Assembly (NCBI GenBank): GCA_002714185.1
Contig: PAWM01000001.1
Location: 6,478-67,660, forward strand
Source of the DNA: Flavobacteriales bacterium
GTDB lineage: Bacteria; Bacteroidota; Bacteroidia; Flavobacteriales; TMED113
Length of the DNA: 61,183 nt
Reading direction: 5' to 3'
In this document: piece by piece, positions 1 to 8,115 of the stretch
Layout of the letters: every line of letters begins with the position of its first letter
How positions within the stretch are numbered: the first letter of the stretch is position 1
Position numbers and translations under genes: made by a program
The notes under the pieces: model-generated
Databases searched by the model: none
What the model was told of the DNA's origin: nothing
What the model saw: the letters and a program-made list of their open reading frames with translations, nothing else

Positions 1-88
1 TTAATTATTTCTTTCCTTAAATAAGATTACCCCCTCTTGTTTATTGAAATAATTTTATTAATCTGCTCAAGTCATAAATTATATTAAT

Positions 89-1243
89 TTAAATTCCTGC
101 AGCATTTGCTATTGTATTAGCCATTGAATTCAATTCATCAACTGAAATGTCCCAAAATCCATTACCATCCATAAGTTGAGAAAGCATATTATTAACATCA
201 GAATTTGAAAAGTAATCTGTAAACTGTAAACTTAAAATAAAACCATATCCTTCAGATAAGCCATGAAAAGTATCTTCTCTTGGTGCACCGGACTGAATAG
301 TTTCAGCACCACCAATTAAATAATCAACTGCTTTATATGCAATGATCTTGTGAAGATGCTCTGTTATAATTTGTGATTGTGCATCTCTAATAACATAATC
401 ACCAGCTACAATAGCTGCTCTACCTAGTTTGAAAGCATCATAAATAACATCTGCAATTCCAGGTTGATTACTATCATTAACTTTCTTTAAATATTTATTT
501 AGCAAAACCCCTGTACCAACTGCAACATCAGTTGTATTATCATCAAATCCACCAACATGTTGATTATTATAACCATAGAGATAACCAAAACCCTCATCCC
601 AGTAATGTTCCATATCAGTATATTGACCTGCAACTAAACCTTCTGAGTTATTTGTTGTTCCATCTCCATCCAGTTTTGATGCAGTCAAATAATTATTAGT
701 TATTTGATCAGTTACTAATGCACCTATCAATCCTTTAATAAATGCTTGATCAATCTCTAATCCCATTCCATTAACTTGATAAGTACTACCTGTACTAGTT
801 GTAATTTGTCCAGACATACCTACTGAAGCAGTATTAGTCCAATTTGGAGCAACATCTTCAAATAACTCATTAATCATATTATCAAATAATGGTTTTACAG
901 TAGCAGATGCAGAGGATGAAGCTGCTGTTTTACTACCTACATTTTTTCCACAATCATATGAATAATCAAATCCTGTACCATCATTAAACATTTCTAAAAC
1001 CTGCTGAGCTGTATACATATTTGGACTATTTAAAGCATCATATATATCTTTTGCCATTTGAAGTCTACAAGTTTGACCACTAAATGATACAGTGGATTCA
1101 CCATTTCTTTCAAAACTATATGTATCTGGTGCAGTAACTTCTTGATGATGATTATGATCATGATCATGATCGTCATCTTTATCACAGCTTGTAATAAATA
1201 ACGAAGTGCAAAAAATAAATGTTAAGTATAAAGAGTTTTTCAT
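89..1243 (-). CDS. DUF4856-type His-rich lipoprotein (imelysin-like)
   Basis: Predicted 384-residue outer-surface or periplasmic lipoprotein. The start at 1243 is chosen because it gives a signal peptide with a lipobox (ITSC) followed by a metal-binding-looking linker DDDHDHDHNHH; the longer reading upstream runs into the preceding gene. The rest resembles the DUF4856 family, which I recall as related to imelysin-type iron-associated proteins: it has the motif HYWDEGFGY and the later helix KLGRAAI typical of that family. Exact function is unknown; a role in metal binding or uptake is inferred from the His-rich linker and family. It lies 16 bases downstream of the cupredoxin-fasciclin gene on the same strand and is probably co-transcribed with it. 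Family assignment fairly confident, role not. Confidence 0.75.
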   Translation of the reverse strand: MKNSLYLTFIFCTSLFITSCDKDDDHDHDHNHHQEVTAPDTYSFERNGESTVSFSGQTCRLQMAKDIYDALNSPNMYTAQQVLEMFNDGTGFDYSYDCGKNVGSKTAASSSASATVKPLFDNMINELFEDVAPNWTNTASVGMSGQITTSTGSTYQVNGMGLEIDQAFIKGLIGALVTDQITNNYLTASKLDGDGTTNNSEGLVAGQYTDMEHYWDEGFGYLYGYNNQHVGGFDDNTTDVAVGTGVLLNKYLKKVNDSNQPGIADVIYDAFKLGRAAIVAGDYVIRDAQSQIITEHLHKIIAYKAVDYLIGGAETIQSGAPREDTFHGLSEGYGFILSLQFTDYFSNSDVNNMLSQLMDGNGFWDISVDELNSMANTIANAAGI

Positions 1244-1259
1244 AAAAAAAATTTTAAAA

Positions 1260-2573
1260 TTAATAATTAGTTGATTTTGTAATAAATATTTTTTCAATAG
1301 ACCCATCATTGTAAATTTTAATATATGGAGAATTATAAACCGGTTTCTGAATATATTCACCTAATAAATTAACAAGTCTAAAATTTGAATTTATTTTATC
1401 GTTCTCAATAATATTAATATTAATATCACTACACGAACATTCACATAAATCAGATATTAATAAATTATTTAAATCTACCATTGGAGTTCCATCCCAATTA
1501 CAAGCTTGTAAATTGGTATAATTATAATTAGTCATTAAATAACTAATTAATCCGCCACAATCATTTATTGAAAAATTACCAAAATAATCAGAAATAGTAT
1601 CATCATCATCTCCACAGTTTTGATCTATTGTCAAAACAGCATCAATAACATGAACTACCCCATTATCTGCTGTAATATCTGCAACTGTTACCATTGCATT
1701 ATCAATCATTACACCATCTGAAGTAAATGTTACTTCTAACTCTGTGCCAAATAATGTAGGAATCATCATACCATCACTTAAATCAGTTGATAATGCACTC
1801 CCTGAGTATACATGGTGTAATAATATATTTGCTAAATCTCCTGTTGGATCAACTAGTAATGACTCAACAGTTCCAACTGGTAATGCATCAAATGCTGCAT
1901 CTGTCGGTGCAAAAACAGTAAAAGGACCATCTCCACTTAAATCATCTGCTAATTCTGCAGCAATAACTGCAGCTTCTAATGTATTATGACTCTCTGAGTC
2001 TACTATTATATCTACTATAGTTGTTTGTGCACATGAACATTCACATATATCAGCTATAGTACCACTCATTCCTAATACAGATAAATCAGTAGAACAAGGA
2101 TAACCAACTAATTCAAAATATGGTACAGCATCTGAACAACCAGTAATATCAGGATTCCACATACTTGCTAAAGCAACTGCTGAAGCATCATTGTCTACAC
2201 AATCAACAATCTCATTAACCTCATTCACAATAATAGAGCCAACCATACCATTAATTGCATGACTACCAACTGAACAATCATAATTATATAATCCAGGAAC
2301 ATTGAAAATAAATGTGAAGATCTCAGCACCAGCAACACTTGTAGCCGGAGAATCGAAAGTTACAGGATTATTAAAAGGTTCACTTGTTATTGAATTTAAA
2401 TCACCATTTACATCATGTGTTCCTCCATCATTGATCCAAACAACTGTGTCACCTTGATCTATAATAAGTTCAGAGGGTGAATAATAATATGCACCTGAGT
2501 TAACTATGTGCGTGGTTTGAGAAAACACTATCGATAAAAAAGATAGCATAATAAGAAGTAAATTTTTTTTCAT
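1260..2573 (-). CDS. exported cupredoxin-fasciclin protein with T9SS-type C-terminus
   Basis: Predicted 437-residue secreted protein. The start at 2573 (MKKNLLL) gives a clean signal peptide ending at FSQ; an in-frame ATG six codons upstream is less likely. Domains in order: plastocyanin-like cupredoxin (residues ~20-118) with a complete type-1 copper set His53, Cys100, His105, Met110; a Cys-rich segment ending ICECSC; a fasciclin/FAS1 domain (~190-315, with FTVFAPTDAAFDAL and GVVHVIDAVL); a second Cys-rich segment ending LCECSC; and a C-terminal tail containing LVNLLGE and IYNDGSIEKIF, like the T9SS signals elsewhere in this window. FAS1 domains mediate adhesion and cupredoxins bind copper; their combination here suggests a surface copper-binding adhesin, which is inference. 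Transcribed away from the CarH-like regulator. Confidence 0.82.
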   Translation of the reverse strand: MKKNLLLIMLSFLSIVFSQTTHIVNSGAYYYSPSELIIDQGDTVVWINDGGTHDVNGDLNSITSEPFNNPVTFDSPATSVAGAEIFTFIFNVPGLYNYDCSVGSHAINGMVGSIIVNEVNEIVDCVDNDASAVALASMWNPDITGCSDAVPYFELVGYPCSTDLSVLGMSGTIADICECSCAQTTIVDIIVDSESHNTLEAAVIAAELADDLSGDGPFTVFAPTDAAFDALPVGTVESLLVDPTGDLANILLHHVYSGSALSTDLSDGMMIPTLFGTELEVTFTSDGVMIDNAMVTVADITADNGVVHVIDAVLTIDQNCGDDDDTISDYFGNFSINDCGGLISYLMTNYNYTNLQACNWDGTPMVDLNNLLISDLCECSCSDININIIENDKINSNFRLVNLLGEYIQKPVYNSPYIKIYNDGSIEKIFITKSTNY

Positions 2574-2608
2574 TTTATTTAAGTTATTCATTAATACTTT
2601 ATTTTCAT

Positions 2609-2712
2609 TTTGTATAACTATTTATATTAAATTCTATACAAACATCACAAATGTATAATTATTTTTTAAAAAAACTATACAATTCTATTTTTTTTTTAAA
2701 TTTGTGTATGAA
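2609..2712. promoter_or_regulatory. cluster of TTGTATA-type boxes, probable CarH-like operator
   Basis: The 161-base divergent region contains five related boxes: TTTGTATAACT (2609-2619), the complement of TTGTATAGAAT (2631-2642), AATGTATAATT (2650-2660), the complement of GAATTGTATAGT (2674-2685) and TTTGTGTATGA (2701-2711). They overlap putative -7 elements of both directions (TAAATTTG at 2697-2704 on +, TACATTTG at 2655-2648 on -). CarH/LitR proteins bind repeated TGTACA-like boxes over the promoter, so autoregulation of the downstream MerR-type gene is the simple reading. Control of the cupredoxin gene is possible. Confidence 0.55.
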
Positions 2713-2734
2713 ATATCTAATTTATTAGTATAAA

Positions 2735-3610
2735 ATGGGATACAGTATTGATCAATTTTCTAAAATAACCGGAATAAGCAAACTAGTTCTTCGTACTTGG
2801 GAAAATCGTTATAATTTTTTAACCCCGAGTAGAACTAATACTAATATTAGATCTTACTCTGATAAACTTCTTGTAAATGCACTAAATGCTAAACTTCTTG
2901 TTGATTCAGGTTATAAAATATCTTTTATATCTAAACAAGAAGAAGCAAAAATTAATGACTTAATTAATGGAATTAAAAATTATGATAAAGAAAAAAAATA
3001 TCAATTTTTTATTAATAAAATAATTCAATCAGGAATAGATTTTAATACAAATTTATTTAATAAAATCTATAATGAATGTTTGTTAAATTTTGATATTATA
3101 GAATTCTATAAGCAAATAATGCTACCTTCCCTATCTAGGATAGGTTTATTTTGGTTAACAAATCGAATTAGTCCAGCTCAAGAACACTTTTTATCAGAAA
3201 TGTTTAAACAAAAATTATATAGCGAAATTAATAATACTAAAAACTTTGATATAAATAATTCAAAGACTTGGATTTTATTCCTACCACCAGACGAGCATCA
3301 TGAGTTAGGATTATTATTTTCTAGATTGCTATTATTACAAAAGGGTCACAATGTAATATATTTAGGTGCTAATGTACCTTTATCAGGACTTACTCAAGTT
3401 ACAGATGTAATGAAAGTTGATAATATATTGTTTTTCTCAATTTCAAACATTTCTCAACTCGATTTACCAAATACAATCGATTACTTAAATAAAAAATTAT
3501 TAAAACAAAGTAAATTTTTAGTTACAAGAAAAAATAAAGATATTTTATCAACTTCAGGTTTAACAATAATAAACTCAATTGAACATTTTATCTCTATAAT
3601 ATCAGATTAA
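2735..3610 (+). CDS. MerR-type regulator with B12-binding photoreceptor domain (CarH/LitR-like)
   Basis: 291 residues, the normal CarH length. An N-terminal MerR winged helix (residues 1-70; RTWENRYNFLTPSR recognition helix and wing) is followed by a helical bundle and a Rossmann B12-binding domain. It keeps the diagnostic Wx9EH motif of adenosylcobalamin photoreceptors (W140...E150-H151) and the axial ligand motif ExHxxG (E187-H188-H189-E190-L191-G192). Known family members bind DNA in the dark as B12-bound tetramers and release it on illumination, usually controlling carotenoid and photoprotection genes. No carotenoid genes are in this window; its neighbours are a cupredoxin gene (divergent) and an uncharacterised gene (convergent). 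TGTATA-like boxes directly upstream suggest autoregulation. Confidence 0.88.
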   Translation: MGYSIDQFSKITGISKLVLRTWENRYNFLTPSRTNTNIRSYSDKLLVNALNAKLLVDSGYKISFISKQEEAKINDLINGIKNYDKEKKYQFFINKIIQSGIDFNTNLFNKIYNECLLNFDIIEFYKQIMLPSLSRIGLFWLTNRISPAQEHFLSEMFKQKLYSEINNTKNFDINNSKTWILFLPPDEHHELGLLFSRLLLLQKGHNVIYLGANVPLSGLTQVTDVMKVDNILFFSISNISQLDLPNTIDYLNKKLLKQSKFLVTRKNKDILSTSGLTIINSIEHFISIISD

Positions 3611-3636
3611 ATATTAAAAATAATTTGACAATAAAA

Positions 3637-4140
3637 TTATATTTTTCTTGAATCATATGCCCAATGTAATAATGCTTGCCTTTGTTTTTTCCTACAATTT
3701 AAGTCACCTAGTTGACAATTCTTTTTAATGGCACCAATGTGTCGCTTCATTGCTTTCCACCTTTTAATTTGTCTTAAATCTTCTTCAGGAATTCTTCTGC
3801 CCATAAAATATCTACAGTACCATTGAAACCATCCCCTTGGATCATCTTTATAAATCCACCCTTTTTCTTTCCAAACAGATAGAGGTAATGAAGCATTGAC
3901 TTTATAAAAATTAAGATTTACATCTTTTTGAAAATTTGATGTCCTTGCATTAATAAACCAATTTTTTGGATATTCAGATTGACAATCATTAATATATTTA
4001 CCACCGAATACTCCCATATTTAACATTTCTTTTGGTGTTAATTCTGGTGAAAATTCTTTATGGAAATTTGAACCAGGAATTTCTGAAAGGAAATAAAAAT
4101 ATCCATTTTGCATTTTATCATTTACAACAACTTTTTTCAT
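3637..4140 (-). CDS. conserved hypothetical protein, basic C-terminus
   Basis: 167 residues, no signal peptide and no membrane segment. I do not recognise a named domain. Visible features: a short aromatic-rich N-terminal part, a tryptophan-rich centre (GWIYKDDPRGWFQWYCRYFMGRR) split by a DPRGWFQW core, and a strongly basic C-terminal half with three cysteines (C at KKNC, LNC and the earlier WYC) ending in HWAYDSRKI. The ordered, low-degeneracy sequence and codon usage like its neighbours argue for a real gene. It converges with the CarH-like gene with a 26-base gap, so it may be part of a light or stress response, but this is only context. Nucleic-acid binding is possible from the basic tail. 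Confidence 0.6.
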   Translation of the reverse strand: MKKVVVNDKMQNGYFYFLSEIPGSNFHKEFSPELTPKEMLNMGVFGGKYINDCQSEYPKNWFINARTSNFQKDVNLNFYKVNASLPLSVWKEKGWIYKDDPRGWFQWYCRYFMGRRIPEEDLRQIKRWKAMKRHIGAIKKNCQLGDLNCRKKQRQALLHWAYDSRKI

Positions 4141-4269
4141 TATAACAGATTATATAAAAAGGACTATATTATTATTTTAATAATAATGATATATTCTAAT
4201 AAATAGGTCAATTTATGTTAATTATTTTTTTATTATCAATACTTTTCAGCAAGTAGAAACAATATAATT

Positions 4270-5568
4270 TTATTCCATAAAAGCATTAAGTTGCTTTAAG
4301 TAATCTTCATAAACAACCATAGTAACTTCAGTTTCATTCCAGGATTCAAAATTCAACAAACTTAATTTTGTATCTAAAATTTTTTGAATTTCTGAACGAT
4401 ATTCTTGATAAGAATAATAATCAGTATTAATGTAATTATTCCATTTATTTTGAATAAATGAAACTGGATTAAACCAGTAACTAGAACATATTAATTGATT
4501 TTTTAATTCATTTTGTTTTTCAATATTATTTATTGCACTTTTATTCATATGATTTATAATTGCAGAAAGTGCATTTCTTCTATAATCATTATTTATATTA
4601 TTTTCTTTAGCATGTTTTGTTTGTGATAAATCTGGATATATTGAAAGTAATGAGACATATAATGAGTCTGTTGGTAAATCAAAAATTTCATAAGATTCTT
4701 TTCTATTTGAATCTAAATAATCGGTCATATAATGTGTTGGATATATTATACTAGCAAACTGATGAACAGTGCCAGGGATAATCACACATAATATAAGCCA
4801 TACACTAATCATTTTAAAAGCTATTGCACTACTACCATAGCTTTTTAAGACGATGAAATAAAAAATGGTAGTAAAAAAAAGCACATAAATTAGTAACAAA
4901 AAAATCAATGATTTAATTTCTGATATATGAGAAAAAAATGCATCATTAACTATTACAACAAAAAACATAAAGCAAAGAACTGTTAAAAGTAATAGTGTTA
5001 TATAAAATATGAATCTAATCAAAATCCACTTTGAAATTGAACCATATTGAATTTCAATCAATTTATCAAATCTCATATCCTGTTCAAAACCCCTTATGTT
5101 ATATGTAAAAATTATTAGTAATATTGGTAGTAAGAAAATAATGAGAAATGAAAAATCAATATTGCCGTTCACTAAACGTTCCGGATTAGCAATTTCTTCA
5201 ACCATATCATTATCATAAGTTGAACTCCAGTTAGTTATTTTTTTATAATATCCATATTGTTCAGACTGACCAATACCCAGTGGAAGAAGTGGTGATGGGT
5301 GTTTTGTAGCATAAGTAGGTATATAGCCTAATACATCTAAAGGACCAGGTAGCACAGACATATTTTGAAAAAACTTTGAAACTAGTAATATTTCCTTTTT
5401 TTGCTCATTTTTTATAGTCTCAATCGTAGTTTGTTGCTGGTTTTGTAATTCAAAGCCACTATATATAGAATAAATACAAGCAAATACAAAAATTAAATAA
5501 GTTAATACCTTAGCACTACTTCGTCTAAAATGATTGAATTCATAAAACAAAATATTAAACACTCTCAT
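4270..5568 (-). CDS. ABC-2 type permease, DUF3526-like (second permease)
   Basis: 432-residue integral membrane protein: one N-terminal helix (~18-38), a large extracytoplasmic loop (~40-135) and then about five helices between ~138 and ~275, followed by another soluble loop. This topology fits DUF3526-type ABC-2 permeases. It overlaps the upstream permease by four bases (ATGA), so the two are translationally coupled and probably form a heterodimer energised by the ATPase at 6962-7648. The substrate is unknown. The location downstream of a Zur-like regulator, a TonB receptor and a Cys/His lipoprotein suggests that it serves metal handling, perhaps export or maturation of a receptor partner rather than classical import, since ABC-2 permeases usually export. 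Confidence 0.78.
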   Translation of the reverse strand: MRVFNILFYEFNHFRRSSAKVLTYLIFVFACIYSIYSGFELQNQQQTTIETIKNEQKKEILLVSKFFQNMSVLPGPLDVLGYIPTYATKHPSPLLPLGIGQSEQYGYYKKITNWSSTYDNDMVEEIANPERLVNGNIDFSFLIIFLLPILLIIFTYNIRGFEQDMRFDKLIEIQYGSISKWILIRFIFYITLLLLTVLCFMFFVVIVNDAFFSHISEIKSLIFLLLIYVLFFTTIFYFIVLKSYGSSAIAFKMISVWLILCVIIPGTVHQFASIIYPTHYMTDYLDSNRKESYEIFDLPTDSLYVSLLSIYPDLSQTKHAKENNINNDYRRNALSAIINHMNKSAINNIEKQNELKNQLICSSYWFNPVSFIQNKWNNYINTDYYSYQEYRSEIQKILDTKLSLLNFESWNETEVTMVVYEDYLKQLNAFME

Positions 5569-6947
5569 ACGATAGAAGTTTTTTTAGTTAAATATTTTAG
5601 TAAAACAACCAGTATTATTGACCATAAAAAAAGAAACACAAAATCTAAAATATATTTCCAAAAAAATGATAGAAAACTTGGTGAATTATAATGAAAATCT
5701 TTTATTGATTTATAAAAATTTTCATCCCAATCACCGTCTCTCCATTTATTATTTAATAATTCAATAAGATCCCGTCTATAATATTCAGCTTGACTCAAAA
5801 AATTTAAGTGATGAAACATATCAGAACCTGCTGTTGCCATACTTAAACTTTGTAAAGAAGCAAATGGATTAATCAAGCCAGTAAATTGATATATATTTTT
5901 TTGATTGGTTAATTGTAAATACAGTGCTCCAAAATGCTTATCCCAAACACTATTGCCATATTCTTCATCAGCCTGCATCAAAATACCTCTAAAATTTACA
6001 GGTAAATCTGATAAAGAATTTACTCCATACTGAATTAAAGTACTCTTAATAAGTTCATCTTTTCTTTCATTAGAAGGATTATGACCGTCAATACCTTTAG
6101 ACCTATCATTATCCATATTATTCTGAAACTCAACTCTTGTTGGTAGTGGATTAATTTTTTCAACTGTATTACCAAATATTTTAGGTAAAAAAACGACCCA
6201 CATAACCCATAACACAAGAGTTAATGACAAGGCACTAGTACTATTCTTAAATAGAAGTGAAAGAAAAACTGTAAGACTAATTAATATGAGGTAATATAAA
6301 CTATAACTAAGGAATAATAAAATTAATCTAATCAAGATATCAATATTAAATAGACTATTAGTAAATATAAACTGAATGAAAGTAGTAATTAATAGTAGTG
6401 TAAGACCAATAGACCAAATTGCTATAATTTTAGAAAAAATTATTTTATTTAAGCTAGAACCTTGAATTAATAATAATTTTAATCTACCGCTCTCCCTTTC
6501 ACTTGAATAACTATTAAATGCTAAGAAAATTAAAAATAATGGAATTATAAATTGCAGCAAAAGTGATGGTTTAAGTTTACCGAAATTTGAAATCAATAAA
6601 GATTGTGATGCTTCTGAAAACATTACATCATTTTGTCTATGACCCTCTAAACGAATAACATTACCCGTAATTCCATTAATTCCTTCATCAATACTATTTA
6701 AAATTGTAATTGGTTTAAATGCATAACTACCAAAATGTGCAGCATTATGAGGGTTAGTATGATTCATTTCATCCCATTGCTCTCTAATGTGCTCTTTTGC
6801 ATCATTTTGAGATAAAATTTGTTTGTTATTATGTATAATGCCAAAATATGTTGTTAAAACTAGTGAAATTGAAAAAACACCAAGAAGAATCATAAATAAA
6901 CGATTCCTAAATAAACCTATTAACTCATTAAATAAAATATGTTTCAT
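5565..6947 (-). CDS. ABC-2 type permease, DUF3526-like (first permease)
   Basis: 460-residue permease with the same plan as its downstream neighbour: N-terminal helix (~12-33), long extracytoplasmic loop rich in His and Asn (~35-130), a group of helices (~130-258), a second long soluble loop (~260-425) and a final C-terminal helix (~430-452). The motif SSERESGRLKLLLIQG just after the second helix is typical of ABC-2 permeases of the NosY/DUF3526 type. It lies 14 bases after the ATPase gene and overlaps the next permease by four bases. The paired permeases plus one ATPase form a complete transporter. Substrate not deducible from sequence; zinc-related function is inferred from the operon. Confidence 0.8.
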   Translation of the reverse strand: MKHILFNELIGLFRNRLFMILLGVFSISLVLTTYFGIIHNNKQILSQNDAKEHIREQWDEMNHTNPHNAAHFGSYAFKPITILNSIDEGINGITGNVIRLEGHRQNDVMFSEASQSLLISNFGKLKPSLLLQFIIPLFLIFLAFNSYSSERESGRLKLLLIQGSSLNKIIFSKIIAIWSIGLTLLLITTFIQFIFTNSLFNIDILIRLILLFLSYSLYYLILISLTVFLSLLFKNSTSALSLTLVLWVMWVVFLPKIFGNTVEKINPLPTRVEFQNNMDNDRSKGIDGHNPSNERKDELIKSTLIQYGVNSLSDLPVNFRGILMQADEEYGNSVWDKHFGALYLQLTNQKNIYQFTGLINPFASLQSLSMATAGSDMFHHLNFLSQAEYYRRDLIELLNNKWRDGDWDENFYKSIKDFHYNSPSFLSFFWKYILDFVFLFLWSIILVVLLKYLTKKTSIV

Positions 6948-6961
6948 TTTTAATAAAGAAG

Positions 6962-7648
6962 TTAATTTTTCATAAAATTCAAATAAACTTTTTCTAATTC
7001 TTCTGATGTGATTTCTTTAGCATCCATTTCTTTAATCAAATTACCATTTTTTAAAATACCTATTTTATTACATGTTTCTCTGACTCTAAATAGATCATGT
7101 GAAGCCATTAAAATCGCTGAACCATTAGCAGCTAATTTTTTTAGCAAATCTGAAAGCTCATTACTAGACAATGGATCTAAACCGCTAGCTGGTTCGTCTA
7201 ATAAATAAACTTTTGCTTTCTTAGAATATGCAATTGCTATCCCTACTTTTTGTCTCATGCCTTTAGAATAATTAGATATTAATTTATTATGTGCATCTTC
7301 TTGTAATCCACACTCATTTAAAAAACTTGATAATTCATTGTTATCATAATTGAAACCAGATAATTTACAGAAGTAATCTAAATTTTCTATACCACTCAGG
7401 TATGGATAAAGATTTACATTTTCAGGAATATAACCAATAATATCTGTGTTAATTATATTGACATCATTAATCTTAATAAATCCACTATCTGGTTTTAAAA
7501 AGCCTAGAATTAAATTTAATGTTGTTGATTTACCAGCACCATTTGCACCTAGTAAACCATAAATTTCACCGGAATTAACATTAAGTGACAACTTATTTAA
7601 TGCTTTGTAAGAATCGAAAGACTTATCTACTTTATCTAATTTAATCAT
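6962..7648 (-). CDS. ABC transporter ATPase (NosF/CcmA-like)
   Basis: 228-residue ATPase subunit. Walker A GANGAGKST (~35-43), Q/S-region, signature YSKGMRQK (~127-134), Walker B KVYLLDEPASGLD (~147-159) and switch His in MASHD are all present, so it should be catalytically competent. Short size and sequence resemble ATPases that power ABC-2 permeases. It is followed by the two DUF3526-like permeases with a 14-base gap. A good promoter of its own (TTG-18 bases-TACTTTTG, 7654-7682) lies so close that the transcript would be almost leaderless, while a strong hairpin separates it from the lipoprotein gene upstream. So the transporter can be expressed separately from the receptor genes. Confidence 0.88.
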   Translation of the reverse strand: MIKLDKVDKSFDSYKALNKLSLNVNSGEIYGLLGANGAGKSTTLNLILGFLKPDSGFIKINDVNIINTDIIGYIPENVNLYPYLSGIENLDYFCKLSGFNYDNNELSSFLNECGLQEDAHNKLISNYSKGMRQKVGIAIAYSKKAKVYLLDEPASGLDPLSSNELSDLLKKLAANGSAILMASHDLFRVRETCNKIGILKNGNLIKEMDAKEITSEELEKVYLNFMKN

Positions 7649-7653
7649 GGATA

Positions 7654-7682
7654 CAAAAGTAATAAATTAAGTAAAATAACAA
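7654..7682 (-). promoter_or_regulatory. Bacteroidota-type promoter of the ABC transporter genes
   Basis: On the minus strand a TTG (7682-7680) is followed after 18 bases by TACTTTTG (7661-7654), matching the Bacteroidota TTG/TAnnTTTG consensus. The -7 box ends five bases before the ATG, so the mRNA would start at or next to the start codon. Confidence 0.5.
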
Positions 7683-7728
7683 TACACTTACAACAAGATT
7701 ACTGAAACACAATCCTGTTGTAAGTGTA
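7683..7728. terminator. hairpin between lipoprotein and ABC transporter genes
   Basis: TACACTTACAACA (7683-7695) is complementary to TGTTGTAAGTGTA (7716-7728), a 13-bp stem, extended by GATT/AATC inside the loop. The minus-strand side continues into a T-rich stretch (TTGTTATTTTAC). It probably ends or attenuates receptor/lipoprotein transcripts before the transporter genes. Confidence 0.55.
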
Positions 7729-7747
7729 AAAATAATTTAATTAAATA

Positions 7748-8041
7748 TTAATGATCGTGATCATGATCTGCATGATCTTCACAATGTATATCTACACCAG
7801 GGTAAAAACCTGCTGGAATTGTTACATCACCAACAACTAAATCTTCAAGAAGTGTATAACCATTAGCTTCAACATCTGCAAGATCATCACCACAAAACTC
7901 ACCTATTTCTCCTTGAGTTTTACTGCCTGTTGCCATATATGCAATATGACATTCATGACATTCATCGTGATGATCTTCTTCTTCGCAAGACATAATAAAC
8001 AACGATGCAATTACAAATGGAATTAAAAAAATTTTTTTCAT
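7748..8041 (-). CDS. small Cys/His-rich lipoprotein
   Basis: 97 residues. Start 8041 (MKKIFLIPF) is chosen because it begins a lipoprotein signal with lipobox IMSC directly followed by EEEDHHDECHECH; the longer reading adds a non-signal N-terminus. The mature protein has a CxxCH cluster near the N-terminus, two more cysteines, and a C-terminal HCEDHADHDHDH tail: an apparent zinc/copper-binding surface. No named domain recognised. It lies between the TonB receptor (74 bases upstream) and the ABC transporter and follows the Zur-like regulator, so it is probably a periplasm-facing metal carrier or reservoir for the receptor. Confidence 0.75.
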   Translation of the reverse strand: MKKIFLIPFVIASLFIMSCEEEDHHDECHECHIAYMATGSKTQGEIGEFCGDDLADVEANGYTLLEDLVVGDVTIPAGFYPGVDIHCEDHADHDHDH

Positions 8042-8115
8042 AATTTTAATTATTAAGATTAAACATTGACAATTTGTTGTTTCGCTTTCATTAAAGCTCA
8101 TCAGAATGTTTTAAA

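Noticed and set aside
1-88. Minus-strand stop at 3..1 with 17 open codons
   Set aside because: No start codon before the next in-frame stop, so no gene; nothing else seen here.
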